Assembly: GCA_000514715.1 (NCBI GenBank)
Contig: AZWL01000024.1
Span: 1-64,000, forward strand
DNA: 64,000 bases
Source of the DNA: Streptomyces sp. CNH099
GTDB lineage: Bacteria; Actinomycetota; Actinomycetes; Streptomycetales; Streptomycetaceae
Reading direction: 5' to 3'
The notes under the pieces were generated by a model, which searched no databases, was not told the DNA's origin, and saw nothing but the letters and a program-made list of their open reading frames with translations. Positions 33,334 through 42,917 of this stretch are shown piece after piece. Made by a program: the position numbers and the translations under genes. The first letter of the stretch is position 1. Each line of letters starts with the position of its first letter.

Positions 33334-34674
33334 ATGTCTGATATGCACCGGATGCTGGTCCCGCTCGTCGCCCTTCTCGCCGCGCTCCTCACGGCGTCCC
33401 CCACGGCCGCCCAGGACCCGGACCCCGTCGGTGACGCCGCCGAGGCGCTGCGCGAACGCCCCGTCTACGTCCACCCCGACGCCCGCGACCAGATGTCCGC
33501 CGGCCGGGCCGACGCCCTCGCCGCCCGGCTCAGGGACGCCGGCCGTCCCGTCTTCGTCGCCGTGCTCCCCGACGACTCCGGCATCGCCGCCCGCGACGTC
33601 CTGCAGAACCTGCGCGCCCGCACCGGCATCGCCGGCGTCTACGCCGTCCGCCTCGGCGACGGCTTCGGCGCCGCCGCCGACTCCCGGGTGCTCTCCGAGC
33701 GGGCCGTCGGCAACCTCCGCCGCGCCGCCGTCGGCGCCCACCCCGACGACGCCACCGGCCAGCTCGTCACCTTCGCCGACGAGGCCGCCGAGCAGGCCCG
33801 CGGCCGCGAGCCGTCCGGCTGGCGCGACAGCGCCGGCATCGGCGCGGCCGGGGCCGTCACGCTCGGCGTGGTGGTCCTGCTGGTCGCCGGCGGCACCCTG
33901 CTCGTCCGGCAGCGCGGCAAACGCCGCCGCGCGGAGGAGGCGCGGGCCCGGCTGGCGCGGCTGCGCACGGTCGTCGACGAGGACATCACCGCGTACGGCG
34001 AGGAGATGACCCGCATCGCCTTCGAGCCCGCCGGCCCGGCCGCGGACGACGCGATGCGCGCGGACTACCAGAGGGCGCTCGACGCCTACGAGAAGGCCAA
34101 GTCCCGGATGGACGCCGCCCGCGTCCCCGGTGACGTGCGCGGGGTGACGGAGGCGCTGGAGGAGGGGCGGTTCGCGCTGACGACGCTGGCGGCGCGGCGC
34201 GCAGGCGAGGCGCTGCCCGAGCGCCGCCCGCCGTGCTTCTTCGACCCGCGCCACGGGCCGTCGACCACCGACGTGGAATGGGCGCCGCCGGGGGCCGCGG
34301 CGCGCCCGGTGCCGGCCTGCGCGGCGGACGCGAACCTGCTGGCGGCCGGCGAGGAGCCGATGGCCCGCACGGTGGAGACGGCCCGCGGCCGGCAGCCGTA
34401 CTGGAACGCCGGCCCGGTCTACGCGCCGTGGGCGGGCGGCTACTTCGGCGGCGGCCTGCTGCCCGGGCTGCTGGTGGGCACGATGCTGGGGCAGATGATG
34501 TACGCGCCGGGCGCCTGGGGCGGCGCCGACGGCACGGGCGCGGGCGGCTACGAGGGCGGGGACCAGACCGGCGCGGACTTCGACCCCGGCGACTTCGGCG
34601 GGGGCTTCGGCGGCGGTGGCTTCGGCGGCGGAGGCGGGGGCGGTGACTTCGGCGGCGGCTTCGGCGGCTTCTGA
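33334..34674 (+). CDS. membrane protein with TPM-like domain and Gly-rich C-terminus
   Basis: A 446-residue protein: signal peptide (about 1-27, AxA-type), an extracytoplasmic domain (about 35-160) resembling TPM_phosphatase proteins (RADALAARLRDAGRPVFVAVLP), one membrane helix (about 170-195) and a cytoplasmic helical region. The C-terminus has a second hydrophobic Gly-rich stretch (GGYFGGGLLPGLLVGTMLGQMM) and ends in FGGG repeats, as in many TPM/YgcG-type proteins. Function unknown. ATG at 33334 is chosen; GGGGA lies close before it and another ATG follows at 33343. It converges on the APC permease gene with 30 bp between. Confidence 0.72.
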   Translation: MSDMHRMLVPLVALLAALLTASPTAAQDPDPVGDAAEALRERPVYVHPDARDQMSAGRADALAARLRDAGRPVFVAVLPDDSGIAARDVLQNLRARTGIAGVYAVRLGDGFGAAADSRVLSERAVGNLRRAAVGAHPDDATGQLVTFADEAAEQARGREPSGWRDSAGIGAAGAVTLGVVVLLVAGGTLLVRQRGKRRRAEEARARLARLRTVVDEDITAYGEEMTRIAFEPAGPAADDAMRADYQRALDAYEKAKSRMDAARVPGDVRGVTEALEEGRFALTTLAARRAGEALPERRPPCFFDPRHGPSTTDVEWAPPGAAARPVPACAADANLLAAGEEPMARTVETARGRQPYWNAGPVYAPWAGGYFGGGLLPGLLVGTMLGQMMYAPGAWGGADGTGAGGYEGGDQTGADFDPGDFGGGFGGGGFGGGGGGGDFGGGFGGF

Positions 34675-34704
34675 GCACGCGCCCCCGTCAGGCACCGGGT
34701 GTCG

Positions 34705-36768
34705 CTACCGCTGCCGGTCCGTGGTCTCCCGCCGCTTCCGCACGCCCGCCGGCGCCGGCCCGCGCACCGCTCCCGGCGCCTGCCACTCCGCTCCGCGCCG
34801 CGCCCGCTGCTTGGCCCGCTCGCTGGAGCCCAGCTGGTACGGCACCGAGGTCACCATCACGCCCGGGGTGAACAGCAGCCGCGCCTTCAGCCGCAGCGCG
34901 CTCTGGTTGTGCAGCAGGTGCTCGTACCAGTGCCCGACGACGTACTCCGGGATGTAGACGCTGATCACCGTGTCCGGCTTCTCCTGGCGCAGCCGCTTGA
35001 CGTACTCGATCAGCGGTCTGGTGATCTCGCGGTACGGCGACTCGATGACGATCAGCGGCACGTCCAGCTCGCTGTCCACCCACTGCTGCTGCAGCTGCCG
35101 GGTCTCCTCCGCGTCGACCCCGATGGTCAGCGCCTCCAGCCGGTCGGAGCGCACCAGCTTCGCGTACGCCAGCGCGCGCATCGTCGGCCGGTGCAGCTGG
35201 GAGACGAGCACGATGGAGTGCATGTGCCCGGGGCGCGGCATGGCGTCGTCCTCCTCGCTCTCGACGACGGCGACCTCCTGCGCCACCCGGTCGTAGTGGC
35301 GGTGGATGGCGGCCATCACCCCGTAGAAGAAGCCCATGCCGGCCAGGGCGATCCACGCGCCGTGCGTGAACTTGGTGACGAGCACGACCACCAGCACCAG
35401 CGCGCAGAAGGCCGCGCCGAAGCCGTTCATCGCCCGCGACCTGAGTATGCGGCGGCGGGCGGCGGGGTCGTGTTCGGCGGCCAGCATCCGGTTCCAGTGC
35501 CGGACCATCCCGGTCTGGCTGAAGGTGAAGGAGACGAAGACGCCGACGATGTAGAGCTGGATCAGCCGGGTGGAGTCGGCCTGGAAGAAGTAGACGAGGG
35601 CGCCGGCGAGCAGGGCGACGAAGAGGATGCCGTTGCTGAACGCCAGGCGGTCGCCGCGGGTGTGCAGCTGGCGCGGCAGGAAGCGGTCGTGGGCGAGGAT
35701 CGAGCCGAGCACGGGGAAGCCGTTGTACGCGGTGTTGGCGGCCAGGAACAGCACCAGCGCCGTCGCCGCCGCCAGGATGACGAACGGCAGCGAGCCGTCG
35801 CCGAAGACCGCCGCGCCGACCTGGGCGATCACCGGGTTCTGGACGAAGTCCGCGCCGACCGCCTCACCGTGCCGCACCAGTTCCTCGGCCGGCCGCTCGG
35901 CCATCCGCACGTCGGTGTGCAGGGCGAGGGCGATGATGCCGACGAACATGGAGATCGCCAGCGTGCCCATCATCGCCAGCGTCGTCGCCGCGTTGCGGCT
36001 CTTGGGCTTGCGGAAGGCGGGCACGCCGTTGCTGATCGCCTCGACGCCGGTGAGCGCGGCGCAGCCGGAGGAGAAGGCCCGCAGCAGCAGGAAGATCAGC
36101 GCGAAGCCGGCGATGCCGTCCGCGTGCTCGCTGCGGATCTCCAGGTCGGCGGTGGGGGCGCGCATGGTGTCACCGAGCACGAGGGCGCGGAAGGCGCCCC
36201 AGCCGATCATTATCAGCACGCTGCCGACGAAGACGTACGTGGGGATGGCGAAGAGGGTGCCCGACTCCTTCACGCCGCGCAGGTTCATGGTGGTCAGCAG
36301 GCCGATGACGACGAGCGCGCAGAGCACCTTGTGCTCGGCGACGAAGCTCCAGGCCGAGCCCAGGTTCTCCACGCCCGCGGAGACCGACACCGCCACGGTG
36401 AGCACGTAGTCGACGAGGAGCGCGCTGGCCACGACCTGGCCGGCGCGGCGGCCGAGGTTGGTGGTGGCGACCTCGTAGTCGCCGCCGCCGCTGGGGTAGG
36501 CGTGCACCGTCTTGCGGTACGAGGCGACGACGACCACCATCAGCACGACGATGGCCACGGTGATCCAGGGGCTGTACATGTACGCACCGACGCCCGCCAG
36601 CGACAGGACAATCAGCACCTCGCCCGGCGCGTACGCCACCGAGGAGAGCGGGTCGGAGGCGAAGACCGGGAGCGCGACACGCTTGGGGAGCAGCGTCTCG
36701 CCGAGCCGGTCGCTGCGAAGCGCGCGGCCGATCAGTATGCGCTTCGACAGTACGGTCAGCTTGGGCAC
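34705..36768 (-). CDS. APC-superfamily permease (potassium/amino-acid type)
   Basis: A 687-residue permease starting at GTG 36768. Twelve or so membrane segments (about 35-470) contain the SDPLSSVAYAPGE motif of APC proteins near the N-terminus, followed by a cytoplasmic C-terminal domain of about 200 residues (SIVLVSQLHRPTMRALAYAK, EALTIGVDAEET) reminiscent of universal-stress or regulatory domains. Homologs in Streptomyces are annotated simply as APC permeases; some related KimA-type proteins carry K+. The substrate is not decided here. It follows dedA by 83 bp on the same strand with a promoter candidate in the gap. Confidence 0.87.
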   Translation of the reverse strand: MPKLTVLSKRILIGRALRSDRLGETLLPKRVALPVFASDPLSSVAYAPGEVLIVLSLAGVGAYMYSPWITVAIVVLMVVVVASYRKTVHAYPSGGGDYEVATTNLGRRAGQVVASALLVDYVLTVAVSVSAGVENLGSAWSFVAEHKVLCALVVIGLLTTMNLRGVKESGTLFAIPTYVFVGSVLIMIGWGAFRALVLGDTMRAPTADLEIRSEHADGIAGFALIFLLLRAFSSGCAALTGVEAISNGVPAFRKPKSRNAATTLAMMGTLAISMFVGIIALALHTDVRMAERPAEELVRHGEAVGADFVQNPVIAQVGAAVFGDGSLPFVILAAATALVLFLAANTAYNGFPVLGSILAHDRFLPRQLHTRGDRLAFSNGILFVALLAGALVYFFQADSTRLIQLYIVGVFVSFTFSQTGMVRHWNRMLAAEHDPAARRRILRSRAMNGFGAAFCALVLVVVLVTKFTHGAWIALAGMGFFYGVMAAIHRHYDRVAQEVAVVESEEDDAMPRPGHMHSIVLVSQLHRPTMRALAYAKLVRSDRLEALTIGVDAEETRQLQQQWVDSELDVPLIVIESPYREITRPLIEYVKRLRQEKPDTVISVYIPEYVVGHWYEHLLHNQSALRLKARLLFTPGVMVTSVPYQLGSSERAKQRARRGAEWQAPGAVRGPAPAGVRKRRETTDRQR

Positions 36769-36795
36769 GGGGCGATCGTAGGTGATCCGAATTCC

Positions 36796-36830
36796 GCTAT
36801 CGACGGAGAAGTACGCTTTGTCCAGGACAA
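36796..36830 (-). promoter_or_regulatory. candidate promoter with small palindrome before the APC gene
   Basis: On the minus strand TGGACA (36824-36819), 17 bp and GATAGC (36801-36796) form a plausible -35/-10 pair. The palindrome TTGTCC-T-GGACAA (36818-36830) covers the -35 and may be an operator. Confidence 0.45.
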
Positions 36831-36851
36831 CGCCCGGGTTTTGACGCGTCC

Positions 36852-37616
36852 CTAACGCCGGGCGGGCCGGCCCTGCTGCGGACCGCCGTCGCCGCCGTCG
36901 GCGGCGGACTCCGAGGCGCCCGCCAGGGGGCCGGCGGGCGGGGCCGCGGCGGGGCTCACGGGCGGGCTCACGGCCGGGGCCGCGGCGGGCGTCCCCTTGG
37001 CGCGGCCGCGGGCGCGCAGGTACTCGATGCCGATCGGCAGCACCGACAGCAGCACGATCCCGATGAGGATCGCCTCGATGTTCTGGTGCACGAAGTCGAC
37101 CCGGCCGAGGGCCGCACCCAGGAGAGTGACGCCGACCCCCCACACGACGCCGCCGACGACGTTGAAGACGACGAACGTCCGGTAGTTCATCCGGCTCACC
37201 CCGGCGATGATCGGGGTGAAGGTGCGCACGATGGGCACGAAGCGGGCCAGCACCAGCGACTTCGGGCCGTGCTTCGCGAAGAACTCGTGCGCCTTCTGCA
37301 CGTTCTCCTGTTTGAAGAGCCGGGAGTCCGGACGGGTGAAGATCGCGGGGCCGACCTTGCGGCCGAAGAGGTAGCCGACCTGGTCGCCGGCGACGGCCGC
37401 GAAGGCGATGAGCACGCACATCAGCCACAGCGGGAAGTCGAGCACGTCCGAGGTGATCAGCAGGCCGGTGGTGAACAGCAGCGAGTCGCCCGGCAGGAAG
37501 AACCCGATGAGGAGCCCGGACTCGGCGAAGACGATCACGAGCACGCCGAGCACGCCGAACCTGTCGATCAGGAAGTCGGGGTCCAGCCATCCCGGTCCGA
37601 GCGCAAGCGTGTTCAT
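36852..37616 (-). CDS. DedA-family integral membrane protein
   Basis: A 254-residue DedA/SNARE-associated protein. FAESGLLIGFFLPGDSLLFTTG is the conserved first re-entrant segment; GDQVGYLFGRKVG and the charged FxxRFxPxxRT pattern (LARFVPIVRTFTPIIAGVSRM) are the second signature. DedA proteins act in lipid scrambling or undecaprenyl phosphate recycling in the cytoplasmic membrane. The ATG at 37616 gives the usual start (MNTLALGP) with GGAG 10 nt upstream. A Pro/Ala-rich tail of about 45 residues follows the last helix. It is upstream of the APC gene and may share its transcript. Confidence 0.92.
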   Translation of the reverse strand: MNTLALGPGWLDPDFLIDRFGVLGVLVIVFAESGLLIGFFLPGDSLLFTTGLLITSDVLDFPLWLMCVLIAFAAVAGDQVGYLFGRKVGPAIFTRPDSRLFKQENVQKAHEFFAKHGPKSLVLARFVPIVRTFTPIIAGVSRMNYRTFVVFNVVGGVVWGVGVTLLGAALGRVDFVHQNIEAILIGIVLLSVLPIGIEYLRARGRAKGTPAAAPAVSPPVSPAAAPPAGPLAGASESAADGGDGGPQQGRPARR

Positions 37617-37720
37617 GGGTTCGGGACTCCAGACATCTGGGACGGGCGGCAAGAGAAGAGTGGCCACCTACGGATGAGAACGCAACCCGGGGGCGGGCGG
37701 TTCCGGACGCGGGACGGGGC

Positions 37721-38839
37721 TCAGACCTGCTGCCCGGGCCAGCCGAGCAGCCGGGCGCCCATGGCGGCGGTCTCCAGGGTGTAGCGGTGCAGGGAGTCCG
37801 CCACGTTGTAGCCGGTCAGGGTGTGTATCCGGTCCAGCCGGTACGACAGCGTCCGCACGCTCACGCCCAGCCGCCGGGCCGCCTCGGCGTTGACATACCC
37901 GGCGTCGGCGCACGTCTGCAGGGTCGCGAGCAGCGGCTCGGCGCCGCCGCGGGCCTGCGTGAGCGGCCCGAGGACGGTGCGCACCAGATCGGCCATCGCC
38001 GCCCGGTCCCGCAGCAGCACCGGGAAGACCAGCAGCTCGGCGGCCTGCAGCACCGGCTGGTCGAGGCCGAGCGCGGCGGCCATGTCGAGGGCGCCGATGG
38101 CCTCCTCGTAGCTGCGTACGACCCCGCCGGGGCCGGCGTGTTCGCGGCCCATCGCGACGCGGCTGGCGCAGGCGTACCCGCTGCCCGGCTCCAGGGCCAC
38201 CTTGGCGAAGGCGTCGAGCAGCGCGCGCTCGCTGCTGGCGGCGACGCAGACGAGCTGGCCCTCCTTGGTGGTGAGCAGGACGTCGCGCTCGCCGAAGCGG
38301 CCCAGCAGCTCCCGCTCGATGCGCCGCACCAGCGGGTGCACGTCGGCGAAGGGCTCCTCGCCGGCGGCGACCGAGACCGCGTGCGCGCGGGCCAGGTGCA
38401 GCCCGAAGCGCTCGGCGCGCTCGGCGAGCCGGCCGAGGTCGCTGCGGCCGTAGAGCAGGTCGTCGATGAACTCGCGGCGCTCGGCCTCCTCCTGCCGGAC
38501 CGCGAGCCGCTGGGCGCGCTCGTGGCCCTCGCCGAGGGCGGTGACGGCGGCCTCGACCGCGGCCAGCACGGCGTCGCCGCTGCGGGCGCGGTCGGCGGCG
38601 CTCGCGGCCCGGGCCACGCCGGGCAGGACGCCCCACGTGCGGCGGGTCTCGGCGAGGTGGGCGGCGACCAGCTCGCGCAGGCTGCGGCCGGACTCGGCGG
38701 CCTGCTCGCCCAGCTCGCGGAGTGCGTCCAGCTCGGGGCGGCGCAGCAGCCGGCCGGTGGTGGACACGTCCGCCAGCAGCTCCGCGTAGCCGTCCTGGAC
38801 GTCGGGGCACTCCTCCACCACGCGCGTGTGCGCCACCAC
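37721..38839 (-). CDS. PucR-type helix-turn-helix regulator
   Basis: A 372-residue regulator of the PucR/CdaR group. The N-terminal half is helical (about 1-150) with no recognised sensor, the middle (about 160-290) is a GGDEF-like domain of the CdaR type, and the C-terminal PucR HTH contains LLATLQTCADAGYVNAEAARRLGVSVRTLSYRLDRI. GTG start at 38839 (a second GTG follows) with GGGGAGC upstream. Neighbours are dedA and the VWA lipoprotein; no catabolic operon is adjacent, so targets are unknown. Confidence 0.87.
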   Translation of the reverse strand: MVAHTRVVEECPDVQDGYAELLADVSTTGRLLRRPELDALRELGEQAAESGRSLRELVAAHLAETRRTWGVLPGVARAASAADRARSGDAVLAAVEAAVTALGEGHERAQRLAVRQEEAERREFIDDLLYGRSDLGRLAERAERFGLHLARAHAVSVAAGEEPFADVHPLVRRIERELLGRFGERDVLLTTKEGQLVCVAASSERALLDAFAKVALEPGSGYACASRVAMGREHAGPGGVVRSYEEAIGALDMAAALGLDQPVLQAAELLVFPVLLRDRAAMADLVRTVLGPLTQARGGAEPLLATLQTCADAGYVNAEAARRLGVSVRTLSYRLDRIHTLTGYNVADSLHRYTLETAAMGARLLGWPGQQV

Positions 38840-38981
38840 CGCTCCCCGGTTGCCGGATCCTGTACACGGGACACCGTCGTCGCTGCCGGGTCCCGGAAAT
38901 GTGGCGCCCAGGGTACGACACGGGGGCGGGGGCGGGAAAGCGCGGCCCGTACGGGGCGCCGGCCCGGCCGGCCGCGGCGCG

Positions 38982-40673
38982 TCAGCCCGTCAGCTCGACC
39001 GCCTGCCGGACGGTCTCGGCCAGGTCGGCCACCGCCGGGTCCTCGGTCTCGTCGGCCAGGTCCTCGGCGTGCCCCGCGAGTTCGCCGACCGTCGGGGCGC
39101 CGGGCAGCGGCGCGGGCCCGCCGGTCGTGGTGCCGCCTTCCTTGCCGTCGGCGCTGCCGTCGGCGCTGCCGTCCGCGTACGGCTCGGGGGCGGTGCCGGC
39201 GTCGGAGCCGCCGCGCAGGGCGTCCGCGAAGTAGGCGGCGAGCGCGGTGACCTGCAGCCGGGACGGCGCCGCGCCCCACAGGTCGCCGGTCAGGGCGGCG
39301 GCGTCGACGGTGCGGGACTCCTCGTGCGGGGCGCGGGTGTCGGGGTCGAGCCAGCGCACGGTGGCCGTGGCGACGCTGCCCGAGGCGCCCTCGGCGAGCC
39401 GGACGGCGTAGAGCGCGGTGACGGTGTGGCCCGGGCCGACCTCGCCGCCGTCGACGGCGTCGTTGCGGAAGTCCTCGTCGGCGACCTGGCGGTTGTCGTA
39501 GCCGATCAGCCGGTAGTCCGAGACGGCGTCCGCGTCGAAGACGACCTGCGCCTTGGCGTCGCGGGCCCGCAGGTCGACGTTGCGCGGCAGGTCTTCGACG
39601 AACACCTCGCGGGCCTCGGCGGTCTCCGAGACGTAGGTGGTGTGGCCGTCGCCCTCGTTGGTCAGCCGCTCCATCAGCGCGTCGCCGTACTCGCTGCCGA
39701 CGCCGACGCCGAACAGCGTGATGCCGTAGTCCTCCCGGCCCGCGGCGATGCGGTCGAGGATCGTGCCGGCGTCGGTGGCGCCGGTGTTGGCGAGGGCGTC
39801 GGAGAGCAGGACGACGCGGTTGGTGGCGCCCTTGCGGTGGCCGTCGGCCGCCTCGTCGTAGCCGCGGGTCAATCCGGCCTCGACGTTGGTGCTGTCGGTG
39901 GGCTGCAGCTTCTCGACCGCGTCGTGGATACGGTCCTCGGCGCCGCCGACGGCTGTCATCGGCAGCACGGTCCGGGCCACGTCGCTGAACGCGACGAGCG
40001 CGAGCGAGTCGTCGTCGCGCAGCTCGTCGACCGCGGTGTGCAGGGCCTCGCGTACGAGGCTGAGCCGGCCGGGCTCCGCCATGGAGCCGGAGACGTCCAC
40101 CACGAAGGTGAGCGCCGCGGGCCGGCGCTTCCGGGTGCCGTACTCGTTGCTCTCCGGGCGGGTCGACAGCCCCACGCGCATGAGCGACCAGTCGCCGCCC
40201 GCCTCGCCCGCCTCGCCCGCCTCGCCGGCCCCGCCGCCGGCCGGGACGCGGGCGCCGTCGGCGCTGACGGAGAAGCCGTCGCCCTCCGGCGGTGCGTAGT
40301 CCTGGCGGAAGCTGTTGATGAACTCCTCGTGCCGCACGGTGTCCGGCTGCGGCAGGGAGCCGGCGCCGATGGTGCGGCGGGCGTAGCTGTACGAAGCGGT
40401 GTCCACGTCGAGCGCGAAGGTGGAGACCATGTCGGGCTCGGGCGCGAAGGCGTCCGCCCGGCTCTTGCCGGCGGCCTCCGGGGCGGCGTCGTACGCGCCG
40501 TCCGGGGCCACGGAGGGCGCCTGGCCGGCCGGCGGGGGCGCGCCTTCGCCGGCGGCTCCGTCCTCCAGAGCCGTCTGTTTCGTCCCCTCGTCCCCTCCGC
40601 TGCCGGTGCAGCCCGTCAGCAGCAGCGGAACCGTCAGCATTCCTGCGATCCCCGTCAACCACGCGCGTCTCAT
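38982..40673 (-). CDS. VWA-domain lipoprotein with DUF3520-type C-terminus
   Basis: A 563-residue lipoprotein: signal peptide with lipobox LLLTGC (Cys about 22), an Ala/Gly-rich spacer, a YfbK-type N-terminal region (STFALDVDTASYSYARR, PQPDTVRHEEFINSF), a von Willebrand A domain with MIDAS DVSGSM, and a C-terminal DUF3520-like region (DRQVADEDFRNDAVDGGEVGPGHTVTALY pattern). It is probably anchored outside the membrane. The ATG at 40673 has GGGAGGGG upstream. Role unknown; such proteins bind metal and partner proteins. An Ala/Glu/Gly repeat of nine codons occurs before the VWA domain. Confidence 0.88.
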   Translation of the reverse strand: MRRAWLTGIAGMLTVPLLLTGCTGSGGDEGTKQTALEDGAAGEGAPPPAGQAPSVAPDGAYDAAPEAAGKSRADAFAPEPDMVSTFALDVDTASYSYARRTIGAGSLPQPDTVRHEEFINSFRQDYAPPEGDGFSVSADGARVPAGGGAGEAGEAGEAGGDWSLMRVGLSTRPESNEYGTRKRRPAALTFVVDVSGSMAEPGRLSLVREALHTAVDELRDDDSLALVAFSDVARTVLPMTAVGGAEDRIHDAVEKLQPTDSTNVEAGLTRGYDEAADGHRKGATNRVVLLSDALANTGATDAGTILDRIAAGREDYGITLFGVGVGSEYGDALMERLTNEGDGHTTYVSETAEAREVFVEDLPRNVDLRARDAKAQVVFDADAVSDYRLIGYDNRQVADEDFRNDAVDGGEVGPGHTVTALYAVRLAEGASGSVATATVRWLDPDTRAPHEESRTVDAAALTGDLWGAAPSRLQVTALAAYFADALRGGSDAGTAPEPYADGSADGSADGKEGGTTTGGPAPLPGAPTVGELAGHAEDLADETEDPAVADLAETVRQAVELTG

Positions 40674-40932
40674 CGCGCCCCTCCCTCGTGCCGTCCTCAT
40701 CGGGACTGTGACGAAGGAGGGGGCGATTCGGTGCCGTTATTCCGTCGACTTCTCGGTCGCGGCCCGGGACATCAGTGACACGGCATCAGCTCCTCGCACG
40801 CACGACGGTTGATGGTGGAGGCGGTGCGGAACACCGGAACCGTCCGGATCCCGATGCAGCAGACAGGTCGCACCGATAACCGAAAAATACTCCCTGACCG
40901 CGCAATCTGCCTCCCCTACGCCGGCACCGGTC

Positions 40933-42426
<1,494 letters not shown>

Positions 42427-42658
42427 GGGCAATCCCTTCGTCCAGCTACGGGTTCGGTCTAACCGCCGCCGCGGAGCCCTGTCAATCAGGCGTCGATCAC
42501 GCCGTGTGCGTGTCCCGTCACCGATGTCACGGTCGGGTGGGTTCCCCGCCACAGCTGCTCGACAACATCCCCGCGGTGGTCGGCCGGGGTGTCCCGGCGG
42601 GCACAGGGTCACCGATCACCAGGGGCGCTGCCCCGGCGCCCCGCCGGGAGGTACAGAG

Positions 42659-42862
42659 ATGACGGACAGCCAGCTGTGGTCGTACAAGGAGATCGCGGCG
42701 CACATCGGCGTGCAGACCGAGACCGTGCGGTCGTACCGGAAGCACGGGATGCTGCCGAAGCCCGACGTCGTCGAGCACGGCAAGCCCTACTGGTACCCGG
42801 ACACGGTGCGCGCCTGGGTCGCCCAGCGGCCCAGCAGCCGCGGCCGCCGCGACCGGCGGTGA
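42659..42862 (+). CDS. small MerR-like helix-turn-helix protein
   Basis: A 67-residue DNA-binding protein. SYKEIAAHIGVQTETVRSYR is an HTH_17/MerR-like motif and GKPYWYPDTVRAWVAQRP the wing typical of AlpA-type or excisionase-like proteins. GGGAGG precedes the ATG. It is divergent from mmsA and followed by a strong hairpin. Streptomyces genomes carry many single-domain versions; partner genes are unknown. No prophage or integrative element is near to suggest excision. Confidence 0.8.
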   Translation: MTDSQLWSYKEIAAHIGVQTETVRSYRKHGMLPKPDVVEHGKPYWYPDTVRAWVAQRPSSRGRRDRR

Positions 42863-42884
42863 CCGGTGCCGGTCCGCCCGCGCC

Positions 42885-42908
42885 GGGGCGGGCGCCTCCG
42901 CCCGCCCC
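42885..42908. terminator. strong hairpin between convergent HTH and MMPL genes
   Basis: GGGGCGGGC (42885-42893) pairs with GCCCGCCCC (42900-42908) around a 6-nt loop, with three further pairs across a bulge outside. It sits in the 55-bp gap between convergent genes and is likely a shared terminator. Confidence 0.7.
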
Positions 42909-42917
42909 GCGCCCGGG

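Noticed and set aside
36769..36851. ydaO-type (cyclic di-AMP) riboswitch before the APC permease
   Set aside because: The gap is only 83 bp and the conserved riboswitch core could not be recognised.
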